Assembly: GCF_900156315.1 (NCBI RefSeq)
Contig: NZ_FTNI01000020.1
Location: 1 to 64,000, forward strand
Length of the DNA: 64,000 nucleotides
Direction: 5' to 3'
From: Microbispora rosea
GTDB taxonomy: Bacteria > Actinomycetota > Actinomycetes > Streptosporangiales > Streptosporangiaceae
Shown here: positions 52,140 through 62,700 of the stretch, piece after piece
How positions within the stretch are numbered: the first letter of the stretch is position 1
Layout of the letters: the number at the start of each line of letters is the position of its first letter
Position numbers and translations under genes: made by a program
Notes under the pieces: generated by a model
What the model was told of the DNA's origin: nothing
What the model saw: the letters and a program-made list of their open reading frames with translations, nothing else
Databases searched by the model: none

Positions 52140-52565
52140 ATGGCAACCGAGCGCGAGACCCAAGTCCAGACCGACCGCGTGCTGTGCGGGCTGGTCAAGG
52201 GCCTGGCCAATCAGATCGAAGCCAACATCCGGGTCCGGGCGGCCACGCTCGGCCTGACCACCTCACAGGGCACCGCGCTGTCCGAGCTGACCCGCCCCAT
52301 GACCCTGCGCGAACTCGCCGAACGGATGGGCTGCGAGCCCTCCAACGCCACCTTCGTCGCCGATCGCCTCGAAGATCAGGGCTACCTCGAACGCCATCCA
52401 CACCCCGACGACCGTCGCGCCAAGCAGCTCGTCCTGACCCCCAAGGGCACCGAGCTCCGCGAACGCCTCATCGAGTTGCTCTCAGAAAACTCCCCCCTGG
52501 CCCCACTGGCCCCCGAAGAGCGGGACGTCCTGCAGCGGCTCCTCACCCGCGCCCTCATCCGCTGA
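52140..52565 (+). CDS. MarR-family regulator
   Basis: A 141-residue MarR protein. The winged helix is MTLRELAERMGCEPSNATFV then DRLEDQGYLERHPHPDDRRA with the usual beta-wing DDRR. It would repress its own gene and the divergent minus-strand genes (MBL remnant, perhaps the aldo-keto reductase) until a phenolic or oxidising ligand binds. ATG at 52140; no strong ribosome site, so leaderless translation is possible. Confidence 0.93.
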   Translation: MATERETQVQTDRVLCGLVKGLANQIEANIRVRAATLGLTTSQGTALSELTRPMTLRELAERMGCEPSNATFVADRLEDQGYLERHPHPDDRRAKQLVLTPKGTELRERLIELLSENSPLAPLAPEERDVLQRLLTRALIR

Positions 52566-52700
52566 CCCGCTCCGCCGGGCCTTGGCGGGGCGAGGCGTCA
52601 GTGGAGGTCTGCCGCCCCGGACGACCGGCGCGACCCGGCGGACGCGCGGATCGTCCCCAGCCGGCCTCGGGCGCTGGAGATCGTGCGCCCGCATGACGAA

Positions 52701-52728
52701 GCCCCGGACTCCGTGAGGAGCCCGGGGC
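52701..52728. terminator. Bidirectional hairpin between MarR and cold-shock genes
   Basis: GCCCCGG-a-CTCC pairs with GGAG-c-CCGGGGC around gtga. No T-run, as often in high-GC genomes. It separates two convergent genes. Confidence 0.7.
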
Positions 52729-52789
52729 CGAATGCCGTCGGATGACGGGCCACCTCTCGGTGTGCCCGGCATCGGCGGTGAAGCGTTGC

Positions 52790-52993
52790 TTAGAGCGGGC
52801 GGACCTGCTCGGCCTGCGGGCCCTTGGCGCCCTGGCCCGCGGTGTACTCGACGCGCTGGTTCTCGTCCAGCGAACGGTAGCCGCCGGCGTCGATGGCCGA
52901 GTAGTGGACGAAGACGTCCGCAGAGCCGTCGTCGGGGGCGATGAAGCCGAAGCCCTTTTCAGCGTTGAACCACTTGACGGTTCCCTGAGCCAT
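52790..52993 (-). CDS. Cold-shock domain protein
   Basis: A 67-residue CspA-type protein, one OB-fold that binds single-stranded RNA and DNA. RNP1 is KGFGFIAP and RNP2 is [15 protein letters not shown] precedes the ATG. The length is standard. Such proteins act as RNA chaperones at low temperature or in stationary phase. Its 5' region (52994-53230) has no recognised gene and may hold a structured leader. Confidence 0.96.
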   Translation of the reverse strand: MAQGTVKWFNAEKGFGFIAPDDGSADVFVHYSAIDAGGYRSLDENQRVEYTAGQGAKGPQAEQVRPL

Positions 52994-53290
52994 GATGCTT
53001 TCTCCTTGATTAGACGATCTCGAGGGCCACGGATGTGATCCCCGGGCTGCTGCGACCGACCGCCTTGGGAAAGCCTCTGCTCCGCACGGTAACGCCCGCT
53101 GTCATAACTCCGCAGGCGCTGTTAGGCAAACTGGGACTTCGACACAACCTGTTTCTCTGAACACTACACGCCGCGACGCCGTCCCCGCACCACTCCCCCG
53201 CGAAACCCCGTACGCGTCCCTCGAAGGCCCATGTCCGAACGGAGCCGCGCGAGGATGAACCAAGGTGAGGGCGCTTACGTGGTGGGGAGC

Positions 53291-54079
53291 ATGAGACTAC
53301 GAATGATCCTGCTCATGGCGGTGATGGCGCTGACCGCGGCCTGTGGGGGAGGGGAATCGGACACGTCGGCGGCCGCGGCCGACGACGGGCCGGCGCAGCC
53401 GGTCGCCGTGTGGGGCGCGGAAGGCGGGTTCGTGACCGCGACCATGAACGTGCTGCGTCCGCCGAGGGTGGTGCTGTACGGCGATGGCCTGGTGATCGTC
53501 GATGCGAGCAGGCAGCTGACGCTGAGCGATGCCGAGGCGGGCGAGGTGGTCGCGCGGATGGAGAAGGACCTGACCGGGCAACCGCCGACCGCGACGCCGA
53601 AGCCGGGTGCTCCGCAAGTGACGGACCTGCCGGACACCGTCCTCGGCGTACGGGGCAAGGACGGGAAGATGCTGGAGGTCCGGGTCCCGGCCTTGCAACA
53701 GCTTGCGGACTTCTACCCGAGGCAGCTGGTGGACGCGAAGGAGCTGATGGAGGGCCTGGCGAACCGGGCCGCCGCGGAGGGCGCCGGCTACGTCTCCGAC
53801 CGCGTCCGGGTGGTCGCCGAAGGGGCCGAGTCGGCGGAGGGCAAGCCGTCGCCCTGGCCCGAGGGCGTTCCCGAGCCTTCTGGCGTGGTGGATCCTGTCT
53901 GGCAGGAGGATGTCGAGGGGGCGGCGGCGAGCGCGATCACCAAGGCGGTTCCCCCCGGCCAGCAGTACGGCCGGCCGCTCTTCAGGACCGGCTCGGGGAC
54001 GACCTACGTGCTCTCCTGGCGGTACCTGCTGCCCCACGAGCAGTCACCGGCCTCCCCGGCGCCGGGCCAGAAGGGCTAG
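53291..54079 (+). CDS. Putative lipoprotein
   Basis: A 262-residue exported lipoprotein of unknown function. The signal is RMILLMAVMALTAACGGG with lipobox LTAAC, so the Cys is lipid-modified and the protein sits on the outer face of the membrane. The mature part is mixed alpha/beta with VVLYGDGLVIVDASRQLTL and is rich in Pro and Glu. The ATG at 53291 has GGGGAG upstream; an upstream in-frame start would bury the signal peptide. No neighbours in its operon. Confidence 0.8.
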   Translation: MRLRMILLMAVMALTAACGGGESDTSAAAADDGPAQPVAVWGAEGGFVTATMNVLRPPRVVLYGDGLVIVDASRQLTLSDAEAGEVVARMEKDLTGQPPTATPKPGAPQVTDLPDTVLGVRGKDGKMLEVRVPALQQLADFYPRQLVDAKELMEGLANRAAAEGAGYVSDRVRVVAEGAESAEGKPSPWPEGVPEPSGVVDPVWQEDVEGAAASAITKAVPPGQQYGRPLFRTGSGTTYVLSWRYLLPHEQSPASPAPGQKG

Positions 54080-54124
54080 ATCCTCAGGCCGCGGACGCCG
54101 GTGACGGTGACCGCGGAACGCACG

Positions 54125-54150
54125 GCGCCCGCGGCTTCGGCCGCGGGCGC
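54125..54150. terminator. Strong hairpin after the lipoprotein gene
   Basis: A perfect 11-bp stem GCGCCCGCGGC / GCCGCGGGCGC with a ttcg tetraloop, 45 bases after the stop codon. No T-run, but such stable stems are common terminators in high-GC actinomycetes. Confidence 0.75.
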
Positions 54151-54184
54151 TGTTGCCGTAACAGGGTAGTCACCATCTGTATAT

Positions 54185-54201
54185 GGTCACCCAAAGTGAC
54201 C
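54185..54201. promoter_or_regulatory. Inverted repeat GGTCAC-N5-GTGACC
   Basis: Perfect 6-bp arms upstream of the EF-hand gene, with an extra half-site gtcacc at 54168. A repressor site is possible; no regulator is adjacent. Confidence 0.45.
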
Positions 54202-54241
54202 CCTTGGCAGCATGGAGTCTTCCCGAAGAGCGGAGACGGAT

Positions 54242-54769
54242 GTGGCCAGTGAGTTCCAGCGGAAGAAAGTCGGCGGAGTGTTCCGGGCGATGGACGTGGA
54301 CGGAGACGGCCGGCTGACCGAGGCCGATTTCCAGGCGCTCGCCCGTCGCTGGACGGCCGTCGCCGGATCGGTCGATCCGGCGCGACTCGCCTCCGTCATG
54401 ACCGGCTGGTGGCCGGTGCTCCGGTCCGCCTCCGGCCCCGACGGCGACGACGCCGTCACTCTCGACGAGGTGCTCCTCGTCGTGGACGGCCTCGGCGACC
54501 GGGCGGACGCCGTCTCCGCCACCGCCGACGCGATGTTCGAGGCCGTCGACCTCAACGGGGACGGCCGCATCTCCCGCTCCGAGTTCGGTGTGCTCGTCGA
54601 GACGTGGAGCGGGACGCCGACCGCGACCGACGAGATCTTCCCGCGCCTGGACCTGGACGGCGACGGCCACCTCACCCGCGACGAGTTCCGCACCCACTGG
54701 ACGGAGTTCTGGGCGGGCGACAACCCGAACGCTCCCGGGACCTACGTCTTCGGCGTGCTGGTGGAGTGA
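54242..54769 (+). CDS. EF-hand calcium-binding protein, calerythrin-like
   Basis: A 175-residue cytoplasmic Ca2+-binding protein. Three canonical EF-hand loops are seen: DVDGDGRLTEAD (~17-28), DLNGDGRISRSE (~103-114) and DLDGDGHLTRDE (~138-149); the second hand (around DGDDAVTLDE) is degenerate. This four-hand layout with one poor site is that of actinomycete calerythrin/CabD proteins, used as calcium buffers or sensors. I prefer GTG at 54242, which has GGAG 6 bases upstream, over ATG at 54212. Confidence 0.92.
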   Translation: MASEFQRKKVGGVFRAMDVDGDGRLTEADFQALARRWTAVAGSVDPARLASVMTGWWPVLRSASGPDGDDAVTLDEVLLVVDGLGDRADAVSATADAMFEAVDLNGDGRISRSEFGVLVETWSGTPTATDEIFPRLDLDGDGHLTRDEFRTHWTEFWAGDNPNAPGTYVFGVLVE

Positions 54770-54782
54770 CCCGGAGGCGGCC

Positions 54783-55709
54783 TCACGGGCGAGCCGCGGT
54801 GCGCAGGAACGAGCGGATGGCCGGGACGAGATCGGCGTGGGCGTCTTCCAGCAGGTAGTGGCCTGCGCCGTGATAAACGCGCGTCCGGGCGGCGGGAAAG
54901 CGCCGCTGCCATTCGGCCAGCATCGCGCGGTCGAAGACCGGGTCGCCCAGTCCCCAGGCGATCAGCGTGGGCCGGTCGGCGAACTGCGCCAGCGACATGC
55001 CGGTGCCGTGCAGAACAGGCCATGAAGGGTCGCCGGGGCGCAACGGGATGTCCTGGACGAAGCGCTGGATGGCCACGCGGTGCTCGGGCCGGTCGTAGGG
55101 GGCCAGGAAAGCCGAGCGCACCGGCGCGGGCATCCGGCGCCGGACGCCCAGCGGCCGCCAGGTGGCGCCGCGGGCGAAGAGGTTGTGGCGCAGGAACAGA
55201 CGGGTGCCCAGCCGGGTGTGGCGCAACACCCGGAACGGCAGCCGCAGCAGAGGACGTACGCGTTCGCCGTGCGGGTTGGGGAAGGCCGCGGTGTTGAGCA
55301 GGACCAGGCGGGCGACCCGGTCGGGGTGGCGGCAGGCCCAGGTCATGCCGATCGGCCCGCCCCAGTCGTGCAGGACGAGGGTCCACCCGCGTTCGGGGGC
55401 GCCTCCGCTGGTGACGAGGTGTTCGATCAAGGCGTCCAGGTCGTCCACGCGGGCGTCCAGGTCGTACGGATAACGGTCGGCTCCCGGCTTGTCCGACAGG
55501 CCCATGCCGATGTGGTCGGGGGCGATGCAGCGGTACTCCTCGCGCAGGGTGAGGATCGGCCGCCGCCACAGGTAGCTCCAGGAAGGGTTTCCGTGCAGGA
55601 ACAGCACCGGCTGTCCCGCCCCTTCGTCCAGGTAGTGCTGGCGCAGGCCGTCACGGTGCGGCTGGGCGAACCACCGGGAGGTGAACGGGTAGCCCGGGAA
55701 TCCGGTCAC
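54783..55709 (-). CDS. oleB: OleB-like alpha/beta hydrolase
   Basis: A 308-residue hydrolase of the haloalkane-dehalogenase type. The nucleophile is Asp in LVLHDWGGPIG, the oxyanion motif FLHGNPSWSYLW and the catalytic His HGAGHYLLED. In olefin biosynthesis OleB decarboxylates the cis-beta-lactone made by OleC to give a cis-olefin. On sequence alone a dehalogenase cannot be excluded, but the GTG start overlaps the stop of the reductase (GTGA) in a PKS-OleA-OleC-OleD-OleB order, which makes the Ole role likely. GGGGGG lies before the start. Last gene of the operon. Confidence 0.78.
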   Translation of the reverse strand: MTGFPGYPFTSRWFAQPHRDGLRQHYLDEGAGQPVLFLHGNPSWSYLWRRPILTLREEYRCIAPDHIGMGLSDKPGADRYPYDLDARVDDLDALIEHLVTSGGAPERGWTLVLHDWGGPIGMTWACRHPDRVARLVLLNTAAFPNPHGERVRPLLRLPFRVLRHTRLGTRLFLRHNLFARGATWRPLGVRRRMPAPVRSAFLAPYDRPEHRVAIQRFVQDIPLRPGDPSWPVLHGTGMSLAQFADRPTLIAWGLGDPVFDRAMLAEWQRRFPAARTRVYHGAGHYLLEDAHADLVPAIRSFLRTAARP

Positions 55710-56694
55710 CGGGTGTTCCCCCCGGACAGGTGGGCGGTGAGCCGGGCCAGTCCTTCCGCCATGCTCACCCGGGGCCGGTAGCCGAGATCGCGGCGGGCCG
55801 CGGAGATGTCGAACCAGTGCGCCGTCGATGCCTGCTCCACCAGGAACAACAGTGGCGGCAGGTGCGGCGTCCACGGTAGTCGTCGAACCCGCTCCAGCAG
55901 CCGGGCCGCCCGCAGGACCGGTCCGAGCGGTGCCCGGCGTGTCACCGGGGGCAACCCGGCGGCACGCAGCAGCAGGTTGAGCCATTCCCCGAAACCGCAG
56001 GGCTCGCCCTGCGTGATGAAGTAGGCCCGGCCCGCCTGCGGTGATCCGGGGCGTAGCCGTTCGAGGGCGAGCAGGTGGGCGTCGGCGGCGTTGTCGATGT
56101 AGACGGTGTCGATGGTCTTGTCGGTCCTGCCCGGCAGCCACAGCAGGCGGTGGTGCGCCACCAGCCTGGGCAGGAAGTGCGGATCTCCCGGCCCCCAGAT
56201 GAGATGCGGACGCAACACGACCGCCGTCACCCGTCCGGCGGCGGCACCGGCGAGGACGAGCCGTTCGGCCTCGGCCTTGGTCCGCGGATAGGCGGCGGGA
56301 AAACGGCGGGGATAGGGCGCGGACTCGTCCACTCCCGCCAGGTCCCGCCCGTCGTGGACGACACTCGGTGAGGACGTGTGGACCAGGCGCGCCCCGTAGC
56401 GCGCGCAGGCGTCCAGCACGTTTCGCGTCCCCGACACGTTGACCTCCTCGTAGTCCCGCTCCCGTCCGTGTACGCCGGCCTTCGCGGCGCAGTGCACGAC
56501 CGCCTCGCATGACTCGACGGCGGCCAGCACCGCCGCGCGGTCACGGATGTCGGCCAGGTGCTGGGTGACCCCGAGAGCCGCCAGCGCGGGGCTGCGGTGA
56601 CGCTGAAGAGCGTGGACGGTGGCACCGCGGGCGGCCAGCCGCCGGCAGACGGCCTCTCCCAGAAAGCCGCCGCCCCCGGTCACCAGGACCCTCG

Positions 56695-56698
<4 letters not shown>
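55706..56698 (-). CDS. oleD: OleD-like NAD(P)-dependent epimerase/reductase
   Basis: A 330-residue extended SDR. The cofactor motif is VTGGGGFLGEAVCRRL; the catalytic Tyr-x-x-x-Lys is YPRTK in AAYPRTKAEAE; the C-terminal part (VYIDNAADAHLLAL) is typical of the 3-beta-HSD/OleD group. OleD reduces the 2-alkyl-3-ketoacid from OleA to the beta-hydroxy acid. ATG overlaps the OleC stop (ATGA). Function is inferred from the neighbours as well as the fold. Confidence 0.82.
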
Positions 56699-58449
<1,751 letters not shown>

Positions 58450-58453
58450 GGGA

Positions 58454-59470
58454 TCACCACCGCACGACGACGATTCCGGCACTGGCCCCGCTGGCCAGGC
58501 CGACCAGGGCGACCAGGTCGCCGCGCCGCACCCGCCCCGAGGAGACCGCTCGCGCCAGTTGCACGAGCAGGGTCGAGGCCACGAGGTTGCCGTGCTGGGC
58601 GATGGTGACGACGACCTTGCCCTGCGGGATGCGCACCTGGTCGCAGAACCACCACAACGTCGCCAGCGACGCCTGGTGCACGCAGATGGCCGCGAAGTCG
58701 TCCCAGGTCAGCCCGAGATCGGCGAGAGGTTTGTGGAAGACGGCGTAATCGATGTTCTCGAAGCCCCGCACCAGCTGGGCGGAGTCGACGGTGAGAGGCC
58801 CGATGGTGGGCCGGTCCGCCCACGGGTCGCTGGTGAGGTTGTCCACGGCGGAGACCGCCGCCGGCCACCCGGCGGAGTACGCGGAGAAGCGGTGGGCGAG
58901 CACCCCCGGTTCTGTGCCGGCCTCCAGCAGCACCGCGGCGCCGGCGTCGGAGACGGTGTAGGACGCGGCGACGGTGACGTACTCCTCGGCGCTGGACAGG
59001 GTCCACGGGGTGCCGGCGGTGGGCAGCTCCCCGCAGCAGATGAGGACCCGCCGATGACGGCCGCCGGAGATCAGCGCGTCGGCCACCTGGATGGCGTTCA
59101 GCACGCTGTTGCAGGCGTTGCGTATGTCGAAGACCGGACAGTCGGCACCGATCTTGGCGGCGACGATGTGCCCGGTGGCCGGCTCGACGGCGTCGGACGA
59201 CACCCCCGCGTAGATGAGCAGGTCGAGGTCGGCGGCCTCAAGGCCGCCCTCCTCCAGGACCCGGCGGGCGGCGTGCGCCGCCAGGTCGGACGGCTTCTCG
59301 TGGGGAGGGGCGATGTGCCGACGCCGGACTCCGCTGTGGTCGTGGATCAGCCCTCGGGGGAGGTCCAGTGCCGGATTGCGCTCGGCGAGCCGCTCTTCCA
59401 GCTCGGCCGTGCTCAGCGTGGTCTCGGGCAGGTGGGCGGCCACCCCGGTCAGCCGGGTGTGCAGGGTCAA
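58454..59470 (-). CDS. oleA: OleA-like head-to-head condensing enzyme
   Basis: A 338-residue thiolase-fold enzyme of the KAS III group. The triad is Cys in IRNACNSVLNA, His in CVHQASLA and Asn in QHGNLVAST. OleA homologues perform non-decarboxylative Claisen condensation of two acyl-CoAs, unlike FabH; distinction from FabH on sequence alone is imperfect, and the neighbouring OleC, D and B homologues drive the call. TTG at 59470 has GAGAGG upstream. The 231-base gap to the PKS holds a tandem repeat array. Confidence 0.8.
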   Translation of the reverse strand: MTLHTRLTGVAAHLPETTLSTAELEERLAERNPALDLPRGLIHDHSGVRRRHIAPPHEKPSDLAAHAARRVLEEGGLEAADLDLLIYAGVSSDAVEPATGHIVAAKIGADCPVFDIRNACNSVLNAIQVADALISGGRHRRVLICCGELPTAGTPWTLSSAEEYVTVAASYTVSDAGAAVLLEAGTEPGVLAHRFSAYSAGWPAAVSAVDNLTSDPWADRPTIGPLTVDSAQLVRGFENIDYAVFHKPLADLGLTWDDFAAICVHQASLATLWWFCDQVRIPQGKVVVTIAQHGNLVASTLLVQLARAVSSGRVRRGDLVALVGLASGASAGIVVVRW

Positions 59471-59480
59471 CGAAGGCCTC

Positions 59481-59594
59481 TCTTCTGGGCGGGTCTTCTG
59501 GGCCGGTCTTCTGTGCCGAACTGGGCCGACCTTCTGTGCCGATCTTCTGGGCCGATCTTCTGTGCCGATCTTCTGGGCCGATCTTCTGGGCCGG
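59481..59594. repeat. 13-bp tandem repeat array between PKS and oleA
   Basis: Nine units of TCTTCTGKGCCGR (one shortened to 10 bases), K alternating irregularly between G and T, ending 10 bases before the oleA start on the minus strand. In the transcript it lies in the leader of oleA. Confidence 0.85.
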
Positions 59595-59701
59595 TCGTGC
59601 GCGCCGTACCTGGACGGACGGCGTGGGGACGGAGGACGAGATGGAGGACGGGGCCCGTGCCCGCGGACGGCGCCGCGGGCACGGGTCCCGCCGTCACCGG
59701 T

Positions 59702-62700
59702 TCAGGCCGCCGCCCCCGCGCGGGCGAGCACACCGGCCGGCTGCTGGTCGCCGCGCAGCCCGAGACGGATGAGCAGGCTCCCGGCGATGTCGGCGACGGT
59801 CCCGCCGCTGCGCATCAGCTCCATGGGCGGGATGTCGATGCCGAACCGGTTCCGGATCGAGGTCAGCAGTTCGGTGGCCATGAGGGAGTCCAGTCCGTAC
59901 TCGTCCAGCCGCCGGTCGTCGGCGATCTGGTCGGCGGGGACGAGCAGGACCGCGGACAACAAGCCGGTGATCTGCTCGGTGATGCACGCGTACGCCTGCT
60001 CGTAGGTCATCCCGGCCAGCAGCGCCTGCAGGTCGGGCGCCTGCTGTTCCGCACCGGGCGGCAGCACCAGGGACAGCCACGGACGCTGCAGGCTGGGCAG
60101 GACCTGCCGCAACCGGCCCCAGTCGCAGCGGCCCACCACGGCCACGTCGGCGCGCTCGCCGAGCATGCGCTCCACGGCGTCCAGCGCCTGCCCCGAAGAC
60201 ATCGGAGGGATCCCGGCCTTGGTCAGTGCCTCGCCCTGCCTGCTCCGGGTCAGCACCCCGGTGTCCGCGAGCGCGCCCAGGCAGGCCGTCAATCCGGGCA
60301 GGTCCTGCCGGCTCCGTCGCCGGGCCAGCGCCTCCAGGAACAGGTTCGCGGCGACGTACGACGTCTGACCGATGTTGCCGACGGTGGTGAGGGAGGAGTA
60401 CATGACGAACAGGTCGAGGGGCCGATCCCGGGTCAGCTCGTCCAGCACCATCGCGCCGGCGACCTTGGGGTGGAGCACGGCTCGGATCCGGTCGTCGCCG
60501 AGGTCGGTGAGCGGGCCGTCGTCGAGGTGCATGGCCGCGTGCACGACGCCACGCAGCGGCCGGCCGCCCGCGTCCAGGTCGTGCAGGATCCGCCGCATGG
60601 CGTCGCGGTCGGCCACGTCGGCCGCGTACGCGCGGACCTGGACCCCCGACCTCTCCAGTTCCGCGATCAGGGCGGGGGCTTCGGGCGACTCGGCCCCCCG
60701 GCGGCCGACCAGGGCCAGGTGGCGGGCACCCCGCAGGGCGAGGCGGCGAGCCGTCGCCGCCCCGAACCCGCCCAGGCCGCCCGTGACCAGGTAGGTCCCC
60801 TCAGAATCCAGGCGCGGCTCCGCCGGCTGGGGCCGGACGGCGACGGGTTCGTCGCGTGGGTCGAAGGACACCACGACCTTTCCGATGTGTCGGGAATAGC
60901 GCATCATGGCGAAGGCGTCCGCGACACGTGCGGCCGGATACACCGTGTGGGGCAGCGGCCGGAAGTCCCCGGACCGGTAGAGGGGCGCCGCCTGCTCCGT
61001 GCTTTCCGCCATCAGCTCGGGCGCCTTCCACATGAGGGTGCCCACGTCCACGCCGTAGAACGCGATGTTGTCGGAGAACGGGCGCAGCAGCAGGGAGCTG
61101 TTCTGGTAGATGTCCCGTTTGCCGAGCTCGATGAACCGGCCGCCGTGCCGCAGACATTCCATGCCCCGGGTGATGGCCTCCCCGGCCAGCGAGTTGAGCA
61201 CGATGTCCACTCCCCGGCCTCCGGTCAGTTCCTTGACCTGATCGGCGAAGTGCAGGCTGCGCGAGTCCAGGGCGTGGTCGGCGCCCATGGCGAGCAGCAG
61301 GTCGCGTTTGGCGGCGGTGCCGGCGGTCGCGATCACGTGGGCTCCGTGGAACCGGGCGTACTGCAACGCGGCCAGTCCGACCCCACCGGCGCCACCGTGG
61401 ACCAGGATCGTCTCGCCCGCCCTGACCCGTGCGCAGTAGCCCAGCGAATGGTGCACGGTGGAGAACGCCATCGGCATGGTGGCGGCCTCGGCGAAGGTCA
61501 TCCCCTCGGGGACGGCGACGGCCGCCCACGCCTTGACCCTCGTGTGGCTGGCGAAGCCGACGGGGCCCGCGGCCATGACCCGGTCACCGGGCCGCGTCCC
61601 GGTGACTCCGGCGCCGACGGCGGTGACGATCCCGGCGCATTCCAGGCCCAGCTCGTGCCCGCCGAAGACCGCTTCGACGGCCTCGGTGGGCAGCAGGTTC
61701 ACCGCGCGCATGACGTCGCGGTAGTTCAGCCCGATCGCCCGCACCTCGACCACGATCTCGTCGGGATCGGGCTGCGGCATCGGCATCTCCTCCCAGGCCA
61801 GCGTGTACGACAGCCCGGGATCGCACACCCTGAGCCGATAGGCCTCGCCCGAGCCGACGGGCAGGTCGCGGGTGTGCTCGCCCGGCTCGATCAGCCGCGG
61901 CACGAAACGTCCCCGGCGGGTGAGCAGGATCTCGTCCTCCTCGCCCGGGTCGAGCAGTTCCGCCGCCAGGCGGCCGGCGTCCCGCGCGGCGTCCCCGGTG
62001 GGGTGCAGGCAGAGCCTGCGTATCACCGGCCGTGGCTGCTCGTTGCTCAGCGAACGCGTCGTGCCCCAGGTCGCCGCGTCCTCGGGGTGGAGCCGGACGT
62101 CGGCGACGCGGGGTTCCGGCAGCGCGGCGCAGGGGCGGGCCACCAGCCACAACGTGGTCGCGACGTGCTCGGGCAGTTGCTCGCACGCCAGCGCGACGGC
62201 CCGCAGCGCCGCGGCCCGCCGGGTGATCCGCTCGACGGCCGCCTCCGGATCCGGGTCGTCCGCTCCGCCCAGGACGATCGCGATGGTGACCGTCTGGGCG
62301 GTGGGTGGGACGTGGTCGATCCAATGGTCGGGATCGTCGCTGAGCGGCGAGTGGAGCACATCTCCGCCACGGGCTCGCAGCAGAGCCCGCAGCTCGGTGG
62401 TCAGGGCGCCGGTGCCGTCCTCACCGGCGAGGATCCACGTGCCGGCGGCGTCCGGCGAGGGGTGCGCGGTGGCCGGTGCGCCCCCGGCGGTGGCCGCAGC
62501 GGTGGCCGTACTGCCGGCCCCGCTGGTGGCCGTACTGCCGGCCGCGCTGGTGGCCCCACTGGTGGCGGGAGCGGCGGCCAGCATCACCGAGAAGTCGCCG
62601 GATGCGAGGGCGTCGTCGTCGCCGACCTGGACGACCTCCGTGTAGCCGGCCTCCGCCAGCACCTCCGGCCATCTCTCCCGGGACAGCAGCGGCGAGGCCG

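Noticed and set aside
59481..59594. CRISPR-like array
   Set aside because: Units are directly abutting 13-mers without spacers, and no cas gene is near.
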